Source: Hoplostethus atlanticus
Taxonomy: Eukaryota > Chordata > Actinopteri > Trachichthyiformes > Trachichthyidae
DNA length: 64,000 nt
Assembly (NCBI GenBank): GCA_034670405.1
Contig: JAXDDX010000005.1
Span: 107,001 to 171,000 of the forward strand
Direction of reading: 5' to 3'
Both the position numbers and the translations under genes were made by a program. Below the pieces are notes generated by a model. It had not been told where the DNA came from. It searched no databases and was given only the letters and a program-made list of their open reading frames with translations. Below are positions 51,633-62,704 of this stretch, in pieces (position 1 is the stretch's first letter; each line of letters starts with the position of its first letter).

Positions 51633-53644
51633 GGGCAGGAGAGTTACTACACTGAAGGTCCTTGCGTTGATGTCATGGGTGGATGTATTGAACAGAATAA
51701 CATGCACCACAGCCTTGGTGCAGCCGCTGTTCAAGGCAAGAATAACAGTGTGCAATGTCTCTCCAGCATGAACCCACTCCACGACACAAAACACTCTTGA
51801 ACACAGGTTTACTTCCACTCTCATATGCTTTTGTTGAGATGTTCTGCAAACAACGGTTGACAAAACATCTTTTAAAAAGGCCTCGAAACAAGAAGGTTGT
51901 TTCAGCGGCTGGTAAAGAAGAGAGGCACAGGTAAGGGTTTTACGTCACTCTTCGTTTAATTCAGGCTTTTAAAATTACAGTATCTCAGGAAGGATTAACC
52001 GGAGACGCTCTGTCCCAGCTAGCCCGACTAGATGTTTATCCATGTTCTCTACATGAAAGGAGTACATTAAGTGAACATATCATTCAACTGTAAGTACCAG
52101 AAATATGATGTTCCTAGTTCTTTCAGCTTAAAGTAGCCGCACATTAAATAGTGTTTATATGTGCGAGTATGTGATGACCTGGAATGGGAACCCAAACCAA
52201 ACCACTCATGGTTGTATCAGGAGAATCATCCGCCTAGAAACCTTTTACCTTTAAATACAAGCAGGAAAGAACACAGATAAGAATTGCTATTTAATGAAAA
52301 GATAGTGAGCAGAGGTGAACAGTGCTGCTATATTCTTTAGATGCCAGGAAAGGTCCATCCATTACCACTCCTGCTCCTGTTTTGTACTGCACTGGCTGAT
52401 TCAGACGGCTCTGATCTGGTCTCAATGGAAGTTCAATGCTGAGCGATGGTTGTTCATCATCATCACAGCTCACAGAAGCAACTGAACAACTCCAACAGGA
52501 AACAACATTAAAGGTCAAGGAAAAAATAGACCCGGTCCTTTACACATCACCCCAGTTTTGAGAACCAGACAGTATTTAGAACCATATTTTGCCACAAAAA
52601 TTCAGTAAATATGAAATCATTGTGATTTCATTTTGTCGTATGTTAAATCGTCATGTTAAAATCTACAGATTTTACAAAGAAAGATTGCATTTAGATTTGA
52701 ATTAATATTATTAGATATTGAAGTGAGTTTAAAACAAAATATTGACTCACTGTCCAAAAAATACAGATACATTAAAAATATTCTTTAAGGGGGAAAAATG
52801 GAAAATAATAGATGAATGTGTTCCATCTTTATTTCACATGTTCTCCATGTTTTGGTAATGACACGCAATCACACCAGAGGAAAGGAATTTTACCTAGATA
52901 TGGTGTAACAAATATAAAAAATATCCCTGAATGTGTATTTTCACTTTTACCACTGATTTAACCAAGTTTACTGGCATGAGCCCAAAAGAGGAAAGCATCC
53001 TGGTGAGGCTTGAGATCATGGGAACCAAACTGAGCAATGGAAATGACCTCTCATGCGCAGATATCTGACGAACGCTGTTGTTGTGCATGTTCAAGTGTGA
53101 GTCTTTGTCTTTCCCAGCCTGCGGTGTGGGAGGATAGATCATATGATCCTCAGGGACATCCCAATGTCACAACACCATGTCAGTTTCTGTAAAGCACTCT
53201 GTTTCATCTTCCCCCACGAATAGAGATAGAGTGAAACGAGAGGAAAGAGATAATAGATATGAGAAGAGGCGGGGTGGGGTAGAGAAGGGGAACAAATACA
53301 AAAAATATTAATAAGATAGAGGAGAAATAGAGGGGCTGGGAAGAGCAGAAATAGTATGTGCACAGAAAAGGGCATGGGGAAGAGAAAGAAAGGGCTGGAG
53401 TGGAAAGAGTGTTTGCATTAGTAACTTATTACTGAAAGCCTCACGGATACTTGAGTAGGTTTTGTTAATCTTTTCATCTCCATCGCTTTCTTTGATTGTG
53501 CCTAATTGAACAGTAGCTGTGCACTGTAGCTTTGTTGCTTTTTATATCAAGTGTAAAACCTGCTTTATTAATGCGTACGATGTCAGAATATGATCACTTC
53601 ATTTATTCCAAAGTTTAGCCTTGATCTGTGAACAGATGCTGATG

Positions 53645-53740
53645 AAGGGATTTAGATGAAACTTTAATGATCCCTGTGAGGAAACTGGGCCATCGCAGCA
53701 GCAGAGAGAACATACATATACATCACAACAGAGCGAATAC
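53645..53740 (+). repeat. Dispersed fish repeat fragment
   Basis: GAAACTTTAATGATCCCTGT, GAGGAAACTGGGCCATCGCA and GCAGCAGAGAGAACATACAT resemble the common fish repeat with consensus TTTATTGATCCC..GGGGAAATT. Confidence 0.45.
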
Positions 53741-55388
53741 AGGGGTTTGACGTAACAACATAAATTAAGTGTGTCCGTTAGCAGATGTACAGATTAGAAG
53801 TGTCATGAAGTGTTCACCTTATCGGGCATGCAGATGGAGGAGCACGCTGTAGAGAAACGTGTGCAGATGTGCAAATGTGCTTCATAAGCTCCATTTACAA
53901 ATGGAGGTAACGTGTCTCCAGACATGTGCATTGTAGGCTATTCACATCATCAGATCTAATTTACAAAAGGGGGTAAAATCCATATAGTATTTTTGTTTGT
54001 GTGCATGAATGCAGGTCAATTCACAGACCAGATTAGATTGCAGCCTTTTTATTCTATCTTTGGGAGAGATTTTTTCACATTCCCTAGTGTTGGCTGTCTG
54101 AGATGCCAGGAACGACATTATGAGGATATTGCCCTAGGCCTTTTATCTTAACAACAGGAGAGACTTAAATGAAAGACAAACACCAGCGGACAGTCTCTAC
54201 AGAGCGTTTCATCAGTACGATTAAATTCTCTGCAAATTTTACCCCAAAGGTTTGTTTGACCTTAAATGAGGCTAATTGGCAATGGGCCTATGAAAATACA
54301 CGTAAACGTATTGATCCACACACACACACACACACACACACGCGCGCGCTTGGCTGTTGCGGTTGCTGCTGTGGCTATTATCAGTGCATGTGACATGTGA
54401 CATACACACAGACATGTGTATGTCTGTCAGCTGTAGTTTGTTTTTTTCAGTTTGATCATTCCTTACAGGATATTTCATACAGTATGAACCAAAATCTCTA
54501 TGAGAAAGAAAAAGTTGTGTCGAACATGTCACCGTGGTAGGTTGAAAGAACCAAATCAAGCCATCAATGTTAAATCTCTATGATTCTGCATCAGGAATTA
54601 CAGTCCAGTCATGTGAGCTGCAATGAGAACCCACTAACGGCAGGATGCTATATCATAGGTGGTGAAAAGGTTTATTATGGAGTGTTTAAGTGTGTTTAAG
54701 TGTTTAATGTGTTTAAGATTAGTTTTAAGGTTGTTTTTTTATCAGCTTTAATAGCGGCACATTTCTCATGATTATTGTGAAACATGAAATGGTTTTGACC
54801 TCTCTTTGGGATTGACAAGGTAAAGAGGAGATCAGAGGGGCTGGAGAAAAGCTTGGTATAATCATTATAATCATCTTCAGTGTGCAGCCTAGCGGGAATT
54901 CTGTCTAATTGTAGGGATCACGGTGTACTTCTGTCAGTCTAATGATGATAATAATGACGATGAAATCTGTCACTTAAAATTGTCTTTTGTGACCTTAAGG
55001 ACACCAACTACAAAAACAGAGCTAACAAAATAGATGATTAAAAACAGCCTTTTTTACAGGATGAGCCATCAGACCTTGGAGATTTGCTCCATTCATCATG
55101 GAAAAATACCACTTGTAATGAGAATGATGACACTGCGTGATTCACTCTGAATTCTACATGTAAAATGTATGAAGGTTATGGGATGTATTGAATAAGGTCA
55201 ATGGGGGGGTGATATGTGTGTATTTTATTAACACACTTTTGTTGACTGTCATTGTACAGGTGAGGCATCTATTTTCCCCAAGCTGAAGAGAGGAGGCGGA
55301 GGGACGAGAGGCTCACCACTCAAAACAGCCATGGCCAGCAATCTAAACTGCAATCTCAAGTGAAACCACTGCGGCAGTTGGACGACTG

Positions 55389-55440
55389 TGTGTGTGTGTG
55401 TGTGTGTGTGCGTGTGTGTGTGTGTGTGTGTGCGTGTGCT
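55389..55440. repeat. (GT)n microsatellite
   Basis: About 25 GT units with two GC interruptions. Confidence 0.95.
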
Positions 55441-56120
55441 TCCCTGAACAAATAGCCACTGTTCTACCACAACCACCTGTACCACCGTTCTGATAAAGTA
55501 GATTCCATTTCCCTTGTGTAAACAGCCACCAAGAGGCAGAGTGCACCCACACGGTTGGATGCACCCGTGGCCGGCAATCACGACTAAAGTGCCACCGCAA
55601 CCGACGGCTTCCATCTCAAAACAGGACAGCTTTGAAAAGGACGTTTTTTGCTCTTCACAAAGCTGAACTGCAGTACTACCAGTGGCTCCTGAAACTTGAC
55701 CTCAGCATTACCCAAATATGTGTAACCAAGGGCTACCATCGGGAAATAAGTGTCCAATGATGAAGAAATATAGATATAAATGAACATGAAGATATAAGGA
55801 GATTTCAAGCAGCTGTATAGGGACGTGGTCCACTCAGACAGCTGTAGATCCCAGAGGCTTATCAAACTCAAACACTCCCACAAATCAATTTGAACTCCTG
55901 GTCATCTCTACTCAACTTTGAGCAGCAGATTTTCACTAAACTAACATTGAACACGCACGACAAGAGTAGGGCAAGATTCAAATTTAGATATCTTGTTCTT
56001 CTGTAGTTCAGTTTAATATTGAAAATCCCAGGTGATAGTTCACCTGGTGATCTGATGTCAAGTTAGCAGTTTCCCCCTGTCCAGCTTTATATCTACACAG
56101 AACCCCCCTCTTGGCTGAGT

Positions 56121-58222
56121 ATGAACGCTACCGCAGTATCAACTGTATCGCCGAACCAGTCGGACTGCCCGGAGGTGAAGGTCCCATTCCCTCTCTTCTT
56201 CACCATTGGCGTGGTGAGCCTGGCGGAGAACCTCCTGGTTGTGGTGGCTGTCATATGCAACAGGAACCTCCACTCCCCCATGTACTGCTTCATCTGCAGC
56301 CTGGCAGCCTTCAACACCATCGCCAGCCTCACCAAAACCTGCGAGAACCTGCTGCTGGTGTTTGTGGACGTGGGACAACTGGACCAGAAAGGCTCCTCAA
56401 TGAAGAAGGTGGATGATGTGATGGACTCGCTGCTGTGCATGTCGTTCGTGGGGTCCATTTTCAGTTTCCTGGCCATCGCCATGGACCGGTACGTAGAAGG
56501 GCTTTTTTTTAAGGACCTTTCATAACATTTTTTACATAAGCGCCCCATTGGGTATTCACAAAAAATGAAGCTGCTCTTTGGTTGGGGGAAAAACATATGC
56601 ATATTCAAGAAAGACACCAAGGCAACTCTTCTTCGTGACAAAATATTTAAAAGCCTTTATTCCCTGGGCACCCCGGTGGCTCACCGGGTAGAGTGCATAC
56701 CACAAGGCTCAGTCCTTCCCGCAGTCGACCAGGGTTCGTATCCGGCCCGCGGACGTTTGCTGCATGTCTTCCCCTCTCTCTTCCATACCTTCCTGTCTTT
56801 CTCTCACTATCTCTCTGTCAATAAAGGCCAAAAAATATACTTTAAAAAAAAAGCCTTTATTCCCTAGCTAGTCCAGTTTGAAACAGTTAAAAACATGTTC
56901 CGGCTAACATACCTTCATCAGGGAGAGATAGAGGTAACAAGCAATTAACCGCATACAGGCCACAAAACACCAACAACGAATCCCAAGAATACATTTGAAT
57001 GTATTATACATACTGTACATGCTAGAAGAAATACACAGAATACCTAGAAATATTCCATACCAACCATTGATAGCTTTAGTGATTTGTTTCCTGCATGTAG
57101 AAGCCTATTGACCCATCAGTGATTGACAGATCCCAGAGAGTGTATTTGCATCTCTCCCTGATGAAGGCATGTCAAACATGCTGGATTTTTAACTGTTCCG
57201 AACTGGACAAGACAGTTAGTAAAGGCTTTTTAATAAAGAGTGGTGTCTCCTTAATTAGACACGATGATATAATGAGTGCGTCTTATCCATATCCTGGCTC
57301 ACTGATCCACCAGAATTCCCCTTTCGGCGTCTTGGAGCTAAAATCGTCTCTGCTCCAACATCAGCAGATAAAAATGGTCTCAGAGGCTCGATGTTTCAGG
57401 GGAGCCAGACCCAGAGCGAACCTCTGCTGTGAACAAAGTCATTTATTAGATCTGCTTGCTGCTGAGCTGAGCTGATTCTCTGTGGGTGTTCGGTATAACC
57501 AAGTATATACTGCTCACATTTATGAGCATTCTGAGACACTGATAGATTTACAATGCATTGATAACAGTGAGATATCTGTTAAAATAATCTTTGTCCAAAA
57601 GAAACTCGACACAGCAGGAAGATATGATTGTGAAATATGTTTTCACTTGCATTCCAGCTACATCACCATCTTCCATGCGCTGCGCTACCACAACATCATG
57701 ACAATGCGGCGCGCTGCGGCCATTTTGGCCTTCATCTGGACAACATGTGGGGGGTCAGCCGTCCTCATGGTGTTGTTCTTCGACACCTTCTTCATCATGA
57801 TCTGCTTCATCATCCTCTTCCTCGTCTCCTTGGCGCTGATCGGCTTTCTCTACGTCTACATGTTCATGCTGGCGCGCATCCACGCCAGGAAGATCGCCGC
57901 TCTCCCCAGTGGCGGCGGTGGCGGAGGGAAATGTTGGCGCCAGCAGTGGGGCAGCGGCAGCATGAGAGGCGCCCTGACGCTCACCATCCTGTTTGGGGCG
58001 CTTGTGGTGTGCTGGGCACCGTTCTTCCTCCACCTCATCATCATCATGGTGTGTCCCATGAACCCGTACTGCGAGTGTTACCGGTCGCTATTCCAGCTGC
58101 ACGTGGTGCTGCTGATGAGCCACGCCATCATCGACCCGTTAATCTACGCCTTCCGCAGCCCCGAGCTCAGACACACCTTCAGGAAGATGCTCATTTGTTC
58201 CGACTGGAGGCAGGGCTACTAG
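56121..58222 (+). CDS. mc2r: Melanocortin 2 (ACTH) receptor (310 aa)
   Basis: Two exons, 56121-56488 and 57658-58222, join in frame (933 bases). It is a class A GPCR of the cell surface; MC2R is the adrenal/interrenal ACTH receptor, needing MRAP for export, and couples to Gs. Markers are DDVMDSLLCMSFVGSIF, the [20 protein letters not shown] block (Asp122-Arg123-Tyr124), CPMNPYCECYRSLF before TM7, and [13 protein letters not shown]. Potential N-glycosylation sites are Asn2 and Asn12. The single intron splits the Arg of DRY (CG|C), a position known from pufferfish MC2R/MC5R but absent in mammals. Residue 65 (LAAFN) is Asn where most melanocortin receptors have the conserved TM2 Asp. The third intracellular loop carries a six-glycine run and GKCWRQQWGSGS absent from human. 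The intron contains a SINE. The gene is convergent with mc5r, its usual vertebrate neighbour. Confidence 0.93.
56666..56848 (+). mobile_element. tRNA-derived SINE in mc2r intron, with 17-bp TSD
   Basis: The head GGGCACCCCGGTGGCTCAC carries an A box (GTGGCTCACCGGGTAGAGTG). The B-box region is AGGGTTCGTATCC. The body is CTGCATGTCTTCCCCTCTCT and it ends AATAAAGGCC and an A-rich tail. Perfect 17-bp target duplications AAAAGCCTTTATTCCCT lie at 56649-56665 and 56849-56865, proof of LINE-mediated insertion. Confidence 0.93.
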
Positions 58223-58449
58223 TGCCAACTATGAGTGGCAACTGTGCCTGTAATGGAAAGTTCTTGATATACATTGATATATATATACAGTATAGATATA
58301 TTTTTTAATTTGAACCTTTAATTATAGGGAAAGTTGAATGAGCATGGTTTCTATTTACACACTGCTTCACATTCACACCAGCAACCTTCTGGTCACAAGC
58401 CCACTTGTCTAACATCTAAGCTTTGAGCACCCATACATGTGATTTTCAG

Positions 58450-58490
<41 letters not shown>

Positions 58491-60075
58491 CTCTTCCATT
58501 AGTCATCTGCAGGGTGGACTTTTTGTCTATTTTTATGTGTGTAGGTGTGTGCATGTGCCTCTTTGTGAGTGTGTGTGTGTGTGTGTCTTCTGTCTGCCTT
58601 GCTCCTTTGTAAGCATCCATCCATCCCTCCTCCACCACCCCCTGCCATCTGCAACAATCTGCATCCCTCTCAGGACTTCAGTGCCATCTCATTTGTCACT
58701 CAAGTGTGTCAATGTTTGAAATGACTCATCTGCACCTCATCCAGACTGATTGATTTCCACATGGATCCTGTTATCATGTTCTCATAGGGCCACAGTGTAC
58801 AGTATTTATTGATATGGGACATATGAAATGTGAAATGAAATGTTCAATATTATATATATATGTATCAGCTCACCATTTTACATTTTGCTTTTATTTATAC
58901 ATATATAAATAAATCAGTTCACTTTAAGCAACATGGCCAACACTGACACTCGTTCATTTCAACTGAAGCTCATAAAATGTTTTGCAGTTATGCACTTAGA
59001 ATTCACTACATGTATTACAGAGTCCTCAAGGCTATGCGTATTCGCTGTACATAGTGTAAGACTAAGCATGCAATTATCCATAATGGTGCGATCTTGACTG
59101 TCCAATGTCTTTTTAGGGTTTCTGCTGGAATACCGAATAACCGAGTACTTGACAGACAACATTAACAACCATTCAATGTCAGAAATGATTCATGTTTCTG
59201 TAGATAGAGCAAAACACATGATGAAAGACAAGTCGCTTCGGTAAAGAAAGAGTCCAGCCTCGAGTACTCTTACGCTGTTATATCATCAATCTGTGATGTT
59301 CAATCCATCCCAGGAGTTATTTTGTTTCAATTATTTTCAACAACCTCCAGAGAACAGCTGTGAACTTGATGCTTTCAGCTGTGGGTTTTACATTAATTAC
59401 AGTAAGAGCGAGAGTTCTTCCAGTTGAGAAAAAATGCAACGTGTCTTGTGGCTGCATTGCATTAACAGTGTTGAAGTGGATTTTTCTTTTAACTAAACCT
59501 ATGTGGGGAAAAAGCTGTCCTAAAGGATGAACCTCACTGGATTCTATTAAACTGGCTTCACCACATGAGAGCATAATGTTGTATACATCTGCTTGCACTG
59601 CCACACACTTGATCTTTTCTATTGATCTTACAATTGACAAAGCATTTACAATCAACAATAATGGAAGCAAAGGCATTTCAAACAGGAAACACTGTCCTTT
59701 ACGTACTGTTTTCTTCATGTTTGTTCCAAGAAAATTGCTAGTCTGTGTCAATATGCACAAACAACGCTATGCATCCTTCTGAAGATCACTCAATACTCGC
59801 TTTTCTTTGCGATAAATGTTAAAATGCAGCATGAGAGATCTGTAGAGAACATCAAATGTGTCTATGGCATCAATTGAAACAGATTTGTAGTATCTTCCAC
59901 TCACTAAATCTGTATAACATTTACCATGAAAGCATTTTCAGCACTGTGTGAATGTGTGCAGTCAAGCTTATCAGCTGGGAGGTAGGCACCATTAACAGAC
60001 ACTAACAGACTGTGAAGCAATTTGTACATTCATTTTTACATGAAGTGTAAGTTTATGTCATATTCACATGGTGGA

Positions 60076-60119
<44 letters not shown>

Positions 60120-60217
60120 ATGAGTGTGCATGCTGACCTGCATCTTCACCTAACTACCACTTTCCCCAGGCTGTTGCTATGAGATTAATCTTAGATCAGG
60201 TATCAAACGTCAAACAC

Positions 60218-60250
<33 letters not shown>

Positions 60251-61089
60251 CGTGAAGTGAAGTGAGGTGAGGCACATCAGCAGGATAGAGCTACTGAAAT
60301 GAACAAGGAGAGACAATCACCAAGGCACAGAGACTCTATCTCTAGCAGACATGGCTGTGCTACTGACATTTGGCAGATTTGAGCTAGCCGTTTGTTAACC
60401 GTAAGACCAATGGTGTTGCAGCAATAGGCAGGACAAGCAGCGATAGCAGGACATTAGCTGTTGACGGGTGATGCCATCCAAACATTCAGCTGCAGCCAGC
60501 GTTGCACACACACAGTGAAATTGCACTTTCATAAATACACTCCGAAGGGCCAGTCTTTAGGTACATCATTCTGTTCATGAAAATGCATCACTCCAACAGT
60601 GGATCATATGGCAATGGTTTCGAGATAAAGCAGGCTGACAGGCATTTGGGGATTCAATTGTTGGAGTTTGATGAGATACGAAAATGGGAATATCTAAGCG
60701 ACTGTAAAGCGTGATATGATGGTAGTCGTGACGGCACGATAGCGTCGCTGTTACACACTCAGTCTACACACAGTTGCAGTTTCTCAGAAATGGTCGCTCT
60801 CTGGTGTTGGTCAAACACGACAGCGACGACGGTCAAAGGAGCAGGGGCAAGAACGGAGCATGGTACAGTAACAGGCAGGTTTGTGGAGTGCATGTCAAAG
60901 GGTATATACAAGAAGATACTATCAAGAGATAATATTTGAAGTGTCTCGTTTCCAGTTCATACTATCTGACATCGTTTTCAATACTTGCTTGACACAACAC
61001 AAAACTGTAAATTGCCATGAAGAGTGCAATCAACCGATGCTCCTACAGTGTGTTGCGCTTGAACCTCCCACAGACCCAGCTCCAGAGTC
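58223..61089. other. mc2r-mc5r tail-to-tail spacer
   Basis: Contains GT microsatellites at 58450-58489, 58569-58586, 60078-60118 and 60224-60250, a palindromic AATAAA pair at 58890-58913, and otherwise no recognised coding sequence or element. It should hold the 3' UTRs of both receptors. Confidence 0.55.
58890..58913. terminator. Near-palindromic bidirectional poly(A) signal
   Basis: TTTATT at 58890-58895 (AATAAA on minus) and AATAAA at 58908-58913 (plus) form the ends of a nearly perfect 24-base palindrome, about 690 bases after the mc2r stop and 2.2 kb after that of mc5r. Use by either gene is unproven. Confidence 0.4.
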
Positions 61090-62704
61090 TCAGTACTTGC
61101 CCGTCAGAGCGCAGATGTTGGCGCAGGTGTTTCTCAAGCTGTAACAGCAGATGATCTCCTTAAAAGTCTTCCTCATCTCCTGACTCCTGAAGGCGTAGAT
61201 GAGCGGGTCAATCACAGAGTTGCACATGATGAGGATGAGGTACATGTTGAAGTGGGACATGAAGCACACGCAGTAGAGGTTCCTGGGACAGGAGATCATC
61301 AGGATCAGGTGGAGGAAAAACGGCGCCCAGCAGACGATGAAGATCCCCAGGAGAATGGTCAGCGTGATCGCCCCCTTCATGCTGGCCCGCTGGTGGATGG
61401 AGTTGTAACCGGGCAGGGCGGCGATGCGCTTGACGTGCGAGCGCGCCAGCATGAACATGTGGCTGTACAGGGAAGCCATGAGCAGCAGCATGGTGAAGAA
61501 CATGGAGACCAGGCAGATGATGACGGGGGTGGTGTCTGAGTAGATGATGAAGACGATCCCGCAGCCCGTGCAGAAGGTCCAGATCCCGCCGATGATGAAG
61601 ACAGCCCTCTTCACCGTCATGATGTTGTGGTACCTCAGTGCGTAGAAGATAGTGACGTACCTACACAGAACACATGACGGTTAATTAGAAGATAATACCG
61701 CTGTCTTTTTTAAATTTGTGCCGATCGTCGAGGTTTCCCCTCTCCTTTTTATTATTCTGGTGGTGTCTGCAGGCAATCAGCGTAGTTAGAGATATCAGGG
61801 CTCATTTTCTGAATTAAATGTTTATGAAATATGAAATTATGAAAAACAACTTCTGCAGGCTTGAAAATTGAGCTAGATACAGGAAGTCTTTATTTGGCTT
61901 TAAAGTTTCTGTTTACTCGTTAATTCATTGTGCCCCAGTTTGTCCGAGATGAGAGTTTTCCTATCAGTGTGTGCATGACACTACGCTCTGCTTCCTGTCT
62001 GTCACCTGGCAGAAGAAATGGAAGTCTCCGCCAGAAATGAATCCTTCAAAGACATGTCACCCATCCTTCTCGGGCATCTTTCTTAGCCAGGACAGCAGTT
62101 CATTTCAAGTTAGGTCTGACACCAGAAAGTTTATAGTATAAAAATGACAAAAAGTAAATGTTTAAAAATCAAATTACATATGGCATAATATGTTGGGGGG
62201 AAATGGGCTGTAGATTTTGTTCATGCCTTTGTTCATGGCAAAACAAACAAGTATGTACACTGATCCTACCGGCAACACTATACAGTGAATGCATTTCATT
62301 TAAAAAAAAAAACTTGGAAGGGAAAATGTGACAAAATGTTTAATGAGTGTCACACCTGGCCACTGCAGATTACACAGGGACCTCATGATGGAGGTATAAA
62401 TCTATTCTCTGTCATCTCATACACACATTGACACCATAACAGAAACACAGACCCTTTCATTTATTTTTTTAACCTATCCATTCAACCATCAACCCCTCCC
62501 TCTCTCCCTCCTCACCTGTCCACGGCGATGGCCAGAAGGCTACACATTGATGCTACGACAGAGATGCAGATCATGGAGTCGAACACGTTGTCCATCTGCC
62601 GGATGAAGTTGTCCTCCACCACCAGCTGTCTGTTGTTGAGGAGGTAAATGATGATGGTCTCCCAGGCGTTGGACACGCTGACCAGCATGTCAGCCACAGC
62701 CAGA
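61090..62704 (-). CDS. mc5r: Melanocortin 5 receptor, two 3' exons (partial)
   Basis: Minus-strand exons 62516-62704 and 61090-61660 join in frame across the Arg codon of DRY (AG|G). The upper exon reads [20 protein letters not shown], then [25 protein letters not shown]. The lower reads [96 protein letters not shown] and TFKEIICC, a near match to MC5R of other vertebrates. It is a Gs-coupled alpha-MSH/ACTH receptor of the plasma membrane. The upper exon starts at an acceptor (GTTGCAG ending at 62705) inside the TM2 codon block, so a further intron exists. The expected first exon (N-terminus and TM1, ending NLHSPMYFFVC) is not found up to 64000 and must lie to the right. TM2 Asp (VADML) is present, unlike mc2r. 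Confidence 0.94.

Larger units (their letters stand above)
45541..56120. other. Gene-poor intergenic region zdhhc3 to mc2r
   Basis: No exon of a known gene is recognised in 10.6 kb. Identified contents are a (TAA)n run, two SINE-type repeats, the TTATTACA motif cluster, several CT/CA/GA microsatellites, and a dispersed repeat at 53645-53740. The remaining blocks (47.5-49.2, 50.1-51.5, 51.7-53.6, 53.8-55.3, 55.5-56.1 kb) are unique-looking, moderately AT-rich sequence in which distant regulatory elements could hide but none can be proved. Confidence 0.5.

Noticed and set aside
56111..56416. Alternative frames over mc2r and zdhhc3 exons (for example 56111-56416, 57637-58308, 42314-42793)
   Set aside because: Out-of-frame shadows of clearly homologous exons.
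59317..59760. 147-codon minus-strand frame in the mc2r-mc5r spacer
   Set aside because: Hydrophobic in part but AT-rich with no recognisable motif or promoter. It lies where the mc5r 3' UTR may run, and length alone is not enough to call a gene.
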